A stretch of DNA of 64,000 nt from Micromonospora nigra (GCF_900091585.1 NZ_FMHT01000003.1:806001-870000), one strand, 5' to 3'; counted from the first letter of the stretch, positions 52,748 to 62,577 are shown. Notes: a model not told the origin generated them from the sequence alone. Numbers and translations are program-made.

Positions 52748-55453
52748 TCAGCGGCGCATGGTGAGGATGAGGTCGGCGACCAGCGCCGTCCAGCCGGTCT
52801 GGTGCCAGGCGCCCAGCCCCGCGCCGTTGTCGCCGTGGAAGTACTCCGGAAACGCGATCAGGTCCCGCCAGTCCGGGTGGGTCTGGAACAGCTGCGCCGC
52901 CCCGTAGATCGGCCGGCGACCCCAGCCGTCGCGGGTGAACAGCGAGATCAGCCGGGCGGACAGGTCGTCGGCGATCTCGTCGAGGGTCCGCTTCACCCCC
53001 GAGCGGGTCGGGTACTCGATCTGGAGGTCGTCGCCGTAGAAGGCCGCGTAGTCACGCAGCGCGCTGATCAGCAGGAAGTTGGTCGGCATCCAGATCGGGC
53101 CGCGCCAGTTGGAGTTGCCCCCGAACAGGCCGCTGGTCGACTCGGCCGGCTCGTACCCGACCGCGAACTCCTGCCCGCCCAGGGTCACCGCGAACGGCTT
53201 GTCCAGGTGAGCCCGCGACAGGGTGCGCAACCCGTACTCGGAGAGGAACTCGTCGGTGTCGAGCATCCGGGCCAGCAGCCGGACCACCTGCTCGGGGCCG
53301 ACCATGGACAGCAGGCGCTGCTGCCGCCCGTCCGGGCCGATGCGGCGCACCCCGATCACGTCGGCGTACTCGGGACGGTTGGTCAGGAACCAGCGCAGCC
53401 GGGCACCCAGTTCCGGCAGCAGGTGCAGCGTCCGCGCCGTGAGCCGGGTGACCGCGGCCAGCGGCAGCAGCCCCACCACCGAGCGGACCTTCAGCGGCAC
53501 CTTGCTGCCGTCGGCCAGCCGCAGCACGTCGTAGAAGAAGGCGTCCTCGGCGTCCCACAGGCCCTGGGAGTACGCGGCGGCGGCGATGTACGCGAAGTGC
53601 TCGAAGAACTTCGTCGCGGTGTCCACCCAGGTGCGGTCGTGCTCGGCCAGCACGATCGCGATGTCCAGCAGGTTGAGCGCGTACATGGCCATCCAGCCGG
53701 TGCCGTCGGACTGCTCCAGCACCCCGGCCACGGGCAGGGCCGCCGACCGGTCGAACGGGCCCACGTTGTCCAGCCCGAGGAAGCCGCCCTCGAAGACGTT
53801 GTTGCCGCCGGTGTCCTTGCGGTTGACCCACCAGGTGAAGTTCATCATCAGCTTGTGCATGATCCGGGCCAGGAACTCGTGGTCCTGGCTGCCGTCGATC
53901 TCGAACACCTTCAGCGCCGCCCAGGCGTGCACCGGCGGGTTCACGTCGCCGAACGCCCACTCGTACGCCGGGATCTGCCCGTTGGGGTGCAGATACCACT
54001 CGCGGAGCAGGAGCAGCAGCTGCTCCTTGGCGAAGGTCGGATCGACCCGCGCGAGGCTGACGCAGTGGAAGGCCAGGTCCCAGGCCGCGTACCAGGGATA
54101 CTCCCACGGGTCCGGCATGGAGATCACGTCGAAGCTGGTCATGTGCCACCAGGCGCTGTTGCGTCCGTGCCGCCGGCCGGCGGGCGGCGGGGTGGAGCCG
54201 GGATCACCTTCCAGCCACCGCTTGACGTCGAAGTGGTAGAACTGCTTGCCCCACATCAGCCCGGCGATGGCCTGCCGGGCGACGAGGGCCTCGTCAGGGC
54301 CGGCCGCCTCGGGGATCACCCCGGCGAAGAACCGGTTGGCCTCCGCGCGGCGGGCCCACACCACCGCCTCGAAGCCGTCGCCGAGATCCGCCGGCGGCAC
54401 GTCGCCACCGCCGGGGGGCGGCGCGGTCCGCGTCAGCCGCAGCCGGATCTGCCGCTGCCCGCCCGCCGGCACGTCGAACACGTAGTGCAGCGCACCCTTG
54501 GTGCCCTCCCCCGCCGGGTTGACCGTGTCGGCGCCGTTCACGACGTGGTCGTTGATGCCGTCCTTCGGGTGAGCCGAGCGGCCCGGCAGCCCCCACAGCC
54601 GCTCGGCGTTCGTGTCGTTGTCGCACAGCAGCGGCGTCGGGTCGCCGTCGCCGTCGAGCACGACCTGCCCGAGCACCCAGTGCTCACCGACAAGCCGGGC
54701 GCCCTCGCCGACCAGCCGGGGCACCCGGTCACCCCCGGGCAGCCCCCACGCCCACGTGTTGCGGAACCACAGGTGCGGCAGCACGTGCAGCCGCTCGGTG
54801 TCCGCGCCCCGGTTGGCGACGGTGACCACGATGCACATGTCGGTCGGGCCGGCCTTGGCGTAGTCGACGGTCACCGCCCAGTACCGGTCGTCGTCGAAGA
54901 TGCCGGTGTCGACCAGCTCGTACTCGGTGTCGTCCCGGCCCCGCAGGCCGTTGACACCGACGAGTTCGTCGTACGGGAAGGCGGCCTGCGGGTAGTGGTA
55001 GCGCCAGCGCATCCACGAGTGGGTGGGCGTGGAGTCCTCGTACCACCAGTAGTCCTTGGCGTCCTCGCCGTGGTTGCCGCCGTCGCCGCCGAGGCCGAAC
55101 ATCCGCTCCTTGAGGATGGGATCGCGCCCGTTCCACAGCGCGAGGGCGAAGCAGAAGGTCTGCCGGTCGTCACAGACGCCCGCCATGCCGTCCTCGGACC
55201 ACCGGTAGGCTCGGGACCGCGCGTGGTCGTGGGGGAAGTAGTCCCACGCCGTGCCGTGTTCGCTGTAGTCCTCCCGCACCGTCCCCCACGCCCGCTCGGA
55301 CAGATAGGGACCCCATGCGCGCCAGTCCTGCTCCCCGGCGTCGGCCTGGGCGAGCCGGAGCCGCTCGGCGTCGGGAGTCGGGTCGGTGGGCGAGCCGTCA
55401 GTGATCACGTGGACATCTTCGACGCCGCCGGGGTACTTCACCACAGCGGCCAT
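52748..55453 (-). CDS. GH63-type glucosidase (MGH1-like)
   Basis: 901 aa from ATG 55453. The first half is a beta-sandwich (DWRAWGPYLSERAWGTVREDYS, GTAWDYFPHDHARSRAYRW). The second half is an (alpha/alpha)6 barrel with SMPDPWEYPWYAAWDLAFHCVSLAR, NPPVHAWAALKVFEIDG, NSNWRGPIWMPTNFLL and HQTGWTALVA. This matches GH63-family mannosyl-oligosaccharide-glucosidase-like enzymes, which in bacteria act on alpha-glucans or glucosylglycerate. No signal peptide is seen, so it should be cytosolic. It is divergent from the debranching enzyme, 42 bp away. GTG 55410 is an alternative start. Confidence 0.9.
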   Translation of the reverse strand: MAAVVKYPGGVEDVHVITDGSPTDPTPDAERLRLAQADAGEQDWRAWGPYLSERAWGTVREDYSEHGTAWDYFPHDHARSRAYRWSEDGMAGVCDDRQTFCFALALWNGRDPILKERMFGLGGDGGNHGEDAKDYWWYEDSTPTHSWMRWRYHYPQAAFPYDELVGVNGLRGRDDTEYELVDTGIFDDDRYWAVTVDYAKAGPTDMCIVVTVANRGADTERLHVLPHLWFRNTWAWGLPGGDRVPRLVGEGARLVGEHWVLGQVVLDGDGDPTPLLCDNDTNAERLWGLPGRSAHPKDGINDHVVNGADTVNPAGEGTKGALHYVFDVPAGGQRQIRLRLTRTAPPPGGGDVPPADLGDGFEAVVWARRAEANRFFAGVIPEAAGPDEALVARQAIAGLMWGKQFYHFDVKRWLEGDPGSTPPPAGRRHGRNSAWWHMTSFDVISMPDPWEYPWYAAWDLAFHCVSLARVDPTFAKEQLLLLLREWYLHPNGQIPAYEWAFGDVNPPVHAWAALKVFEIDGSQDHEFLARIMHKLMMNFTWWVNRKDTGGNNVFEGGFLGLDNVGPFDRSAALPVAGVLEQSDGTGWMAMYALNLLDIAIVLAEHDRTWVDTATKFFEHFAYIAAAAYSQGLWDAEDAFFYDVLRLADGSKVPLKVRSVVGLLPLAAVTRLTARTLHLLPELGARLRWFLTNRPEYADVIGVRRIGPDGRQQRLLSMVGPEQVVRLLARMLDTDEFLSEYGLRTLSRAHLDKPFAVTLGGQEFAVGYEPAESTSGLFGGNSNWRGPIWMPTNFLLISALRDYAAFYGDDLQIEYPTRSGVKRTLDEIADDLSARLISLFTRDGWGRRPIYGAAQLFQTHPDWRDLIAFPEYFHGDNGAGLGAWHQTGWTALVADLILTMRR

Positions 55454-55495
55454 TCTCGTCGTGGCGTGTTGCACCTCGCCGCAGGTGGAGGAAAG

Positions 55496-57436
55496 TTGAT
55501 CGACATTCGCTTCGGTCCGCAGGTGTGCGGAGCGCTGACCAGCGGCGCGACCCGCGAATGGGTGGTCGCTGACGGTCTCGGCGGGTATGCCATGGGCACC
55601 GTCGCCGGGCTGCGCACCCGCCGCTACCACGGTCTGCTGGTGGTGCCCGGAGAAACTCCGGCGTCCCGCACAGTGGGACTGGTGAGCCTGGATCCGGCGG
55701 TGCTGCTGCCCTCCGGGGCGCGGATCCGCCTCGGCGCGCACGAGTGGGCGTCCGGTGACGTCGACCCGCGCGGCTTCGAGTTGCTGGAACGGTTCGACCT
55801 GACCGACGGGCTGCCCCGCTGGCGGTGGCGCATCGGTGACGTGGTGATCGAGCGGGAGATCGCCATGCGGTACGGCCGGTCCTGCGTGGCGGTGGTGCAC
55901 CGGCTCGTCGGCGGCCCCCCGGTGCGGCTGGAACTGAGCGCGGCCTGCACCTGGCGGGACGCGCACGGCGAACGCCGCGCCGACGGCCCCGCCCTGCGGA
56001 TGGACCGGGTCGACGGCGGCGCGGTGATTGACGGGGCGTTCCGTCTGGCCGGGCCGGACTGGGCCCCGGAGGGGCACTGGTGGCGGGGCGTGCACCACCG
56101 GGAGGAGGCCGCGCGCGGCCTGCACCCGAGCGAGGACCTGTGGTATGCGGGCCGGTTCGCGGGCGCGTTGGACCGGCCGGGCGACACGGTGTCCGTCCTG
56201 GCCTGGGCCGGGGACCTGGCCGAGGAGCCGCCACCGGCGACCGAGGTGGTGGCGGCGGCCCGACGACGCAACCGGCAGGTGGTGGCGGCGGCGAAGCCCG
56301 CCGACGACGTCGAGGCGACCCTGACCCTGGCCGCCGACGCGTTCGTGGTCGACACGCCGCGCGGACCGGACGTGGTCGCCGGCTACCCGTGGTTCGGCGC
56401 CTGGTCCCGCGACACGATGATCTCGTACGAGGGGCTGTTCCTGTGCACGGGCCGAGCCGACGAGGGCCGGGCGCTGCTGCGCGCGTACGCGGCGACGCTG
56501 TCGGAGGGGATGCTCGCCAACACCGCCGACACGGGTCGGGTGGAGTACAACACCGTCGACGGCACGCTGTGGTTCCTGCACGCCGTCAGCCGCCACGTCA
56601 CCGTCACCGGTGACACCGACCTCGGCGACGAGCTGCTGCCCGCCCTGCGGGCCGTGGTCGAGGCGCACACCGCCGGCACCCGCTACGGCATCGGCGTCGA
56701 CCCGGCCGACGGGCTGCTCGCGCAGGGCGCGCCGGGAGTGGCGCTGACCTGGATGGACGCCCGCGTGTACGGGGTGCCGGTCACCCCGCGCACCGGCAAG
56801 CCCGTCGAGGTGAACGCCCTGTGGATCAACGGGTTGGCGGGCCTGGCCGAGCTGTCGGAGCTGGCCGGGCAGGACGCGACCGGGCTGCACCGCCTGCACG
56901 GGCAGGCGCTCGGCTCCTTCCGGGACCGTTTCCCGTCGGCCGTCGGCTGGCTGCACGACGTGGTGGACGCGCCCGCACCCGCGTACCCGCTGGGCGGTGC
57001 GCCGCACCACGACGACGACCTGCTGCGACCCAACCAGCTCCTGGCCTGGTCGCTGCCGTACGCGCCGCTGGAACCGGACGCGGCGACCCTGGGTTGGGTC
57101 GCCGCCGGCCTGCTCACGCCGCTGGGCCCGCGCAGCCTGTCCCCCGACGCACCGGAGTTCGCCGGCCAGCACCGCGGTGGGCCCGCCGAGCGGGACGGCG
57201 CATACCACCAGGGCACGGTGTGGCCGTGGCTGCTCGGCCCGTACGCGGACGCCTGCCGCCGGGCGGAGCTGCCGGTCGACGAGTTGTTCGTGGGCGTCGA
57301 GGCGCACCTGAGCGAGTACGGCCTCGGCTCCGTGAGCGAGACGGCCGACGGGTCGGCCCCGCACGCCGCCACGGGGTGCCCCTTCCAGGCGTGGTCGGTG
57401 GCGGAGGTGCTACGGGGGCGGCGGCTGCGCCGCTGA
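55496..57436 (+). CDS. glycogen debranching enzyme (amylo-alpha-1,6-glucosidase)
   Basis: 646 aa from TTG 55496, supported by GTGGAGGAAAG with 5-nt spacing and by the expected N-terminus (IDIRFG ... EWVVADGLGGYAMGTVAGLRTRRYHGLLV). That opening is the GDE N-terminal domain; the C-terminal GDE barrel has VVAGYPWFGAWSRDTMISYEGL, EYNTVDGTLWFLHA, ALTWMDARVYGVPVTPRTGKPVEVNALW and HQGTVWPWLLG. It hydrolyses alpha-1,6 branches of glycogen-like polymers. Confidence 0.94.
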   Translation: MIDIRFGPQVCGALTSGATREWVVADGLGGYAMGTVAGLRTRRYHGLLVVPGETPASRTVGLVSLDPAVLLPSGARIRLGAHEWASGDVDPRGFELLERFDLTDGLPRWRWRIGDVVIEREIAMRYGRSCVAVVHRLVGGPPVRLELSAACTWRDAHGERRADGPALRMDRVDGGAVIDGAFRLAGPDWAPEGHWWRGVHHREEAARGLHPSEDLWYAGRFAGALDRPGDTVSVLAWAGDLAEEPPPATEVVAAARRRNRQVVAAAKPADDVEATLTLAADAFVVDTPRGPDVVAGYPWFGAWSRDTMISYEGLFLCTGRADEGRALLRAYAATLSEGMLANTADTGRVEYNTVDGTLWFLHAVSRHVTVTGDTDLGDELLPALRAVVEAHTAGTRYGIGVDPADGLLAQGAPGVALTWMDARVYGVPVTPRTGKPVEVNALWINGLAGLAELSELAGQDATGLHRLHGQALGSFRDRFPSAVGWLHDVVDAPAPAYPLGGAPHHDDDLLRPNQLLAWSLPYAPLEPDAATLGWVAAGLLTPLGPRSLSPDAPEFAGQHRGGPAERDGAYHQGTVWPWLLGPYADACRRAELPVDELFVGVEAHLSEYGLGSVSETADGSAPHAATGCPFQAWSVAEVLRGRRLRR

Positions 57437-57465
57437 CCTCCCCGCGGACGGCACCGCCCCGGTCG

Positions 57466-57511
57466 AACCGCTGCCGGTCACCGCCGCCGGCAGCGGTCGC
57501 CGGCAGCGGTT
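57466..57511. terminator. alternative hairpins after the debranching enzyme
   Basis: AACCGCTGCCGG (57466-57477) can pair with CCGGCAGCGG at 57487-57497 or, over 12 bp, with CCGGCAGCGGTT at 57500-57511. The duplicated right arm gives two mutually exclusive stems. Most likely a terminator. Confidence 0.6.
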
Positions 57512-57650
57512 TACACCGCCGCAACGGTGATGTCTCCGCTGGTTATCCAGCCGCGAGCAGGATGGGTCCCGATCCAGCAGCGACCGTGGGACGCCGGGTT
57601 TCCGGTGCCGGCCGGCGCGCGGGTGCCGACAACTCCACCGAGGGGGCCGC

Positions 57651-58982
57651 ATGTCACCGAACGCCGACGTGATCGACATCAACCCCGCCCGTCAGCAGCG
57701 GATACTGATGCTCTCCTGGGAGTACCCGCCCGTCCTCGTCGGCGGCCTCGGCCGACACGTACACGCCCTCTCGGTCGCCCTCGCCACCGCCGGCCACCAC
57801 GTCACCGTCGTCACCCGCCACACCGAAGGCGCACCCCACGAGGAATACGCCGACGGCGTCCGCATCCTGCGCGCCGCCGAAGACCCCGTCACCTTCCCCC
57901 TCGCCACCGACTCACTGCTGGCCTGGACCATGGCCTTCAACCACACCCTCACCCGAGCCGCCCTCCGCGCCACCGAATCCGCCACCTACGACGTCATCCA
58001 CGCCCACGACTGGCTCGTCGCCCACACCGCCATCACCCTCGCCGAACACCTCGACATCCCCCTCGTCACCACCATCCACGCCACCGAAGCCGGCCGACAC
58101 CAGGGCTGGCTCCCCGACGACATGAACCGCACCATCCACGGCGTCGAACACTGGCTCAGCACCGAGTCCGGCCGGGTCATCGTCTGCTCCGGCTACATGC
58201 GCGACCAGGTCACCACCCTGTTCGGTGTGCCGACCGAACAGATCGACGTGGTGCCCAACGGGGTCGACGACCGGGCCTGGCGGGCGCGGCCCCGGGCGGT
58301 CGCGGCGGCCCGTGCCCGGTTCGCCGGTGCCGGGCCGCTGGTCGGGTACGCGGGCCGGCTGGTGTACGAGAAGGGCGTGCAGCACCTGGTGGAGGCGGTG
58401 CCGGCGCTGCGTCGCCGGCATCCGGGGCTGCGGGTGCTGATCGCCGGCGACGGGCCGTACCGGAGTGAGCTGGAAGACCGCGCCCGTCAGCTCGACGTGG
58501 ACGGCACCGTCCGCTTCACCGGCTTCCTCGACAGCACCCAGCTGCCCGCCGTGCTGGGGGCCACCGACGCGACGGTGGTGCCCAGCCTCTACGAGCCGTT
58601 CGGCATGGTCGCCCTGGAGGCGGCGGCGGCCGGCGCGCCACTGGCCGTGGCCCGCACGGGCGGGCTGGCCGAGATCGTCGAGCCGGGCGTGACGGGGGTG
58701 TCCTTCCCGCACAGTGATCCGCAGGCCCTGGCGGGGGCGGTCGGGCAGCTCCTCGGCGACGAGGTGTTCGCCCGCCGGGTCGCCCGACAGGCCCGCGTCA
58801 TGGTGGGCCAACGCTACGGCTGGGCGACCATCGCGGCGCACACCGCCGGCACGTACGCGGTCGCCGGCCGCGAGCACGGCCCGTGGCAGGCGCGGCGGGC
58901 CGCCGCCCGCCTGGCCGGTGGCCACCGGAGCGTCTCCGTTCCGGACGGCAACCTCCTCGCGGTCGGAGGCGCCGCCTGCTGA
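57651..58982 (+). CDS. GT4 glycosyltransferase, glycogen-synthase-like
   Basis: 443 aa. Opening ILMLSWEYPPVLVGGLGRHVHALS is the nucleotide-sugar glycine loop of GT4 synthases; DVIHAHDWLVAHTA, VVPNGVDDRAW and VPSLYEPFGMVALEAAAAGAPLAVARTGGLAEIV (EX7E) give the donor site. It resembles mycobacterial Rv3032-type alpha-1,4-glucosyltransferases. ATG 57651 follows GAGGGGGCC. Base and codon use changes within the gene: up to about 58220 Glu is mostly GAA, afterwards almost always GAG. It follows the debranching gene on the same strand. Confidence 0.88.
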   Translation: MSPNADVIDINPARQQRILMLSWEYPPVLVGGLGRHVHALSVALATAGHHVTVVTRHTEGAPHEEYADGVRILRAAEDPVTFPLATDSLLAWTMAFNHTLTRAALRATESATYDVIHAHDWLVAHTAITLAEHLDIPLVTTIHATEAGRHQGWLPDDMNRTIHGVEHWLSTESGRVIVCSGYMRDQVTTLFGVPTEQIDVVPNGVDDRAWRARPRAVAAARARFAGAGPLVGYAGRLVYEKGVQHLVEAVPALRRRHPGLRVLIAGDGPYRSELEDRARQLDVDGTVRFTGFLDSTQLPAVLGATDATVVPSLYEPFGMVALEAAAAGAPLAVARTGGLAEIVEPGVTGVSFPHSDPQALAGAVGQLLGDEVFARRVARQARVMVGQRYGWATIAAHTAGTYAVAGREHGPWQARRAAARLAGGHRSVSVPDGNLLAVGGAAC

Positions 58983-59044
58983 GCGGATAGGTCGACCCCG
59001 ATCCCGGTGGCTAAGGTGTACGCCGACGGCGGGATGGGGGACGT

Positions 59045-61000
59045 GTGCGCCAGGTGCTGATCGCCGGCCGGTACCGGCTGCTCGACCTCGTCGGACGGGG
59101 CGGGATGGGCACGGTCTGGCGGGCCCGTGACGAGGTGTTGCACCGGGAGGTCGCCGCCAAGCAGGTGGTGCCGCCCGCGTGGCTGACCGGCGGCGAGCGC
59201 GACGAGGTACGCGATCGCACCCTGCGCGAGGCGCGCACGGCGGCCCGGCTCAGCCACCCCGGGGTGGTCCGCGTCTACGACGTGGTCCGGCACGGGGACA
59301 GCCCGTGGATCGTGATGGAGTACGTGCCCTCGCGCACCCTTCAGGATCTGCTGGACTCCGACGGTCCGCTGGCTCCCCGGCGGGCGGCCGAGATCGGGCT
59401 GGCCCTGCTGGCCGCGCTGCACGCCGCGCACACCGCCGGGGTGCTGCACCGTGACGTCAAGCCGCAGAACGTGCTCGTCGCCCACGACGGCCGGATCATG
59501 CTGACCGACTTCGGCCTGGCCGTCTTCGACGGTGGCGACGGGGTGATGACCCGGCCGGGCGTGGTGCTCGGCTCGCCGCAGTACGTCGCTCCCGAACGGG
59601 CTGCCGAGGGGGTGTCCAGCGTGGCCGCCGATCTCTGGTCGCTCGGGGCGACCCTGCACGCCGCGGTGGAGGGGCGGTCCCCGTACGCCCGCAGCACCGC
59701 CATGGCGACGCTGAGCGCGCTGGCCTCCGCGCCGCCGGACCCGGCACCCCACGCCGGGCCGTTGGCCCCGGTGCTGGCGGGCCTGCTGCGCCGGGATCCA
59801 CGCCACCGCACCGGTCACGCCGAGACCCGGCGGCGGCTGGAGGGTGCCGTCGGGCCGCCCGCGCCCCGGCCGGTCGACGACGACGCCACCCTGGTGGTCC
59901 CGCGCGCGACGTCCGGGCCCGACGCACCCACCGACCCGATCGGGGTACGCCCGCCGACCGGCCCGTCCCCGCACGCCGGCACCGCGACGCCCGACGCGCC
60001 GACCGACCCGGTCGGGGTACGCCCGCCCCGGCGTCCCGGTGCCGTCGCTCCGGACGCGCCGACCGACCCGGTGGGTGTGCCCGCGCCGCGCCGCCGGGAT
60101 CTCAGCCCGCCGGAGCGGTGGGTGTCGGCACCCGCCCAGGTCGACGCACCGGGGGGCGGGCACGGCGTTGCGGGGGCCCGGCGGAGCGTGGCCACCCCGG
60201 CCGGCGGCGAAGCACCCCGTCCGCCGGCCGCGACCCGCCCCTGGACGATGGTCGCGGTGTCGCTCCTGGTGGCCGTCGCCGCCGGGGTGGGCAGCGCCAT
60301 CGCGGTGCTGGGGGCGACCGGCGACGAACCGGACGCACCGCAGGGGTCGGCGAACCTGCCCGCCCTGTCCCCGGGTGACGGCGGCCCGCCGGGCGATCCC
60401 CGGGTCACGACCGCCGACGACCGGTGGGCCGGCGACCCCGGCCGCCCACCCCGACCCGGGCCGGGCGGGCCCCTTCCACCGCCGCCGTTCCCCTGTGTCC
60501 GGCCGGTGATCCGGGGCGAGCCGGTGTCCGCCGCCGAACCGGCCGCCGGTGAGCAGTTCCGGCTGCCCAGGGGGTGGGCGTGGCACGCCGACGCCACCGG
60601 TTTCCGGGTGGCGGTGCCCGTTGGCTGGCGGTACTCACGCGACGGTGACGTGGCGTGCTTCCAGGACCCGGTCACCGGCCGGGCGTTGAGTGTCGCCGGT
60701 TCGGGCGACACCACCGCCGGGGCGCTGACCCGGCTGCGCGCCGCCCGCAAGCGGGCGCTGGACGCCGGCGCCCTTCCCGGCTACCGGGAGGTCCGGCTGG
60801 CCCAGGTGGGCGACGCCGCCGAGTGGGAGTGCGAGTGGACCACCCCGCACGGCGGCCGGCTGCGCGCCGCGCAGATCGTGCCGAACCGGCCGGCGCGAAC
60901 CCGCTCCTGGACGCTCGGCTGGATCGCCCGGGACGCGGACTGGTCCGCGTCGACCCGGCAACTGTCCACGGTGCGGGCCAGTTTCCGGCCGGGCCGCTGA
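59045..61000 (+). CDS. membrane receptor Ser/Thr protein kinase (PknB-like)
   Basis: 651 aa from GTG 59045, after GGGGGA. Kinase domain at 8-275: LVGRGGMGTVWRARD (P-loop), VAAKQVV (Lys), HRDVKPQNVL (catalytic loop), DFGLA and APE. Residues about 285-390 are a disordered linker with three DAPTDPxGV repeats. A transmembrane helix near 400-422 (TMVAVSLLVAVAAGVGSAIAVL) leads to an extracellular C-terminal domain (WAWHADATGFRVAVPVGWRYS) of unknown ligand. A TAAGGT box at 59012 may be its -10. Confidence 0.93.
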   Translation: MRQVLIAGRYRLLDLVGRGGMGTVWRARDEVLHREVAAKQVVPPAWLTGGERDEVRDRTLREARTAARLSHPGVVRVYDVVRHGDSPWIVMEYVPSRTLQDLLDSDGPLAPRRAAEIGLALLAALHAAHTAGVLHRDVKPQNVLVAHDGRIMLTDFGLAVFDGGDGVMTRPGVVLGSPQYVAPERAAEGVSSVAADLWSLGATLHAAVEGRSPYARSTAMATLSALASAPPDPAPHAGPLAPVLAGLLRRDPRHRTGHAETRRRLEGAVGPPAPRPVDDDATLVVPRATSGPDAPTDPIGVRPPTGPSPHAGTATPDAPTDPVGVRPPRRPGAVAPDAPTDPVGVPAPRRRDLSPPERWVSAPAQVDAPGGGHGVAGARRSVATPAGGEAPRPPAATRPWTMVAVSLLVAVAAGVGSAIAVLGATGDEPDAPQGSANLPALSPGDGGPPGDPRVTTADDRWAGDPGRPPRPGPGGPLPPPPFPCVRPVIRGEPVSAAEPAAGEQFRLPRGWAWHADATGFRVAVPVGWRYSRDGDVACFQDPVTGRALSVAGSGDTTAGALTRLRAARKRALDAGALPGYREVRLAQVGDAAEWECEWTTPHGGRLRAAQIVPNRPARTRSWTLGWIARDADWSASTRQLSTVRASFRPGR

Positions 61001-61191
61001 CGCGGTCCCATCTCCGACAGATCGGTTCGCCGAGCCGGTCGACGCGCCATACTGCCTGGTGATCCTGGGTGGATCCGGGCCCTCTCCCCGGCACTGTCCG
61101 GTGTGGACCTCCTGGCGGTGCCCTCCGGCGACGGCGCCGACTACAGTGGCGTAGTTTTGGCGCTCAAGATCCCTGGGGAGGGTGAACCGCG

Positions 61192-62001
61192 ATGATGGGA
61201 CCGTCCCACGCGCTGTCCGGTGCCGCCGTGTGGCTGACCGGGTCCTGGGCGCTGGACCACTTCTGGGACTACGAGCAGTCACCGCTCGCGCTCGCCGTCG
61301 GCACCGCCGTCTGCGCCGGCGGTGCGCTCTTTCCCGACCTGGATCTCTCGGGCAAGGTGACCCGCAACCAGGGCGGCGCGACGGTGGCCCGCACCTTCGG
61401 CGTGTTCTCGCTGTTCGTCGCCGAGGTGGTGGAGAAGGTGTCGCTGGGGGTCTACTACGCGACCAAGCTGAGCAGGGACCCGCGCCGCAGCAACGGCCAT
61501 CGCACCCTGACCCACACCATCCCGTTCACCGTCCTGGTCGGCTGGGGCACCACGGCACTGTGCGCCGCGTACGGCAAGTGGGCCGTCATCGGCATCCTGT
61601 TCTTCATGATCGGCCTGGCCCTGCGCGGCCTGTTCGACAAGTGGGCGGAACGGGCCGGCTGGGTCATCGTCACGCTCGTGTCGGCCGGCGCGGCCTGGTT
61701 CACCGCCGCCAACCTGCCCGGCGACCGGGGCTACCCGTTGATCGGGTTGGCTGTCGGGGTGGGCTGCTTCGTGCACATCCTCGGCGACATGATCACTCGG
61801 GCCGGTGTGCCGCTGTTGTGGCCGATCCCCATCAAACGGCGCATGTGGACGCCGATCAGCCTGCCCGACCGGATCGCCCTGCGGGCCGGCGGCAAGACGG
61901 AGGTGGTGGTCGTCCGCAGCGTACTGACCGTCGTCTCGGTGCTCGCGGCGGTGGGCCTGGTGGCCCCGTCGGTGCTCCAACGCTTCAACATCGAGATCTG
62001 A
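61192..62001 (+). CDS. YdjM-family membrane-bound metal-dependent hydrolase
   Basis: 269 aa. MGPSHALSGAAVWLTG, GGALFPDLDLSGKVT and RRSNGHRTLTHTI supply conserved His and Asp residues of the YdjM/LexA-regulated inner-membrane hydrolase family; VGCFVHILGDMITRAGVPLLWP is the second site. Several transmembrane helices. ATG 61192 (or 61195) follows GGGGAGGG, and TACAGT at 61142 is a possible -10. Its 3' end overlaps the convergent next gene by 17 bp. Confidence 0.9.
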   Translation: MMGPSHALSGAAVWLTGSWALDHFWDYEQSPLALAVGTAVCAGGALFPDLDLSGKVTRNQGGATVARTFGVFSLFVAEVVEKVSLGVYYATKLSRDPRRSNGHRTLTHTIPFTVLVGWGTTALCAAYGKWAVIGILFFMIGLALRGLFDKWAERAGWVIVTLVSAGAAWFTAANLPGDRGYPLIGLAVGVGCFVHILGDMITRAGVPLLWPIPIKRRMWTPISLPDRIALRAGGKTEVVVVRSVLTVVSVLAAVGLVAPSVLQRFNIEI

Positions 62002-62482
62002 CCCGCCCCGCGGCGGATGTGGGGGTCTGTCCGGCCGGCCCCGGTGCGTCCGCGTGGAGCCGGCCCACGGCGCGGGTCCCGTGCACCACGACGGCGTAGC
62101 CCACCGCCGGCAGCGGCAGCGCCAGGGCCAGCAGCGCCGGGGTGGTGCCGACGGCGCCGCCGACCATGCCGGCGGCGGTCGCGTACATCGCCCCGAGCGC
62201 CGACGCGACGGCGCTGGCGATCGCGATGCGGGCGGCGGGCCGGAGCCGGGCCGCGACGGCCTCGGCGATCGCCACGGCGGGCGTCACCGCCGTGGGCACC
62301 AGGACCAGGCCGAGCAGCACCGCCATGAGCACCATGACGGGTCCGGCGAGGGGGCCACCGGCGTCCGCGCCGGTGACCAGCGCCAGGCTCAGCAGGCCCA
62401 GGTAGTTGAGGAACCCTTCGGCGAGGAACACCGACAGCGCGGCCACCGCCGCCACAAGGTGCCGGGTGACGGTGGCGACCAT
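61985..62482 (-). CDS. integral membrane protein of unknown function
   Basis: 165 aa from ATG 62482, which follows GGGGAGG. Four hydrophobic helices (LVAAVAALSVFLAEGFLNYLG, VMVLMAVLLGLVLVPTAVTPA, and two Ala/Gly-rich ones). No recognised domain. The C-terminal polar tail overlaps the YdjM-like gene tail to tail. Confidence 0.7.
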   Translation of the reverse strand: MVATVTRHLVAAVAALSVFLAEGFLNYLGLLSLALVTGADAGGPLAGPVMVLMAVLLGLVLVPTAVTPAVAIAEAVAARLRPAARIAIASAVASALGAMYATAAGMVGGAVGTTPALLALALPLPAVGYAVVVHGTRAVGRLHADAPGPAGQTPTSAAGRVRSRC

Positions 62483-62577
62483 CGGCGAACCTCCCCGTGT
62501 CGACGCGCGCGGCGCCGACCGTACCGCATCGCGACCGGGCCCAGCGCCGGCCCCGCCGGGCAGGGACACCGGCCCGG

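Noticed and set aside
52802..57436. Plus-strand open frame of 1544 codons running through both the GH63 gene (antisense) and the debranching gene
   Set aside because: Only 55496-57436 shows family motifs. The part opposite the GH63 gene is low-complexity Arg/Gly/Val/Pro sequence, an effect of high GC at codon position 3.
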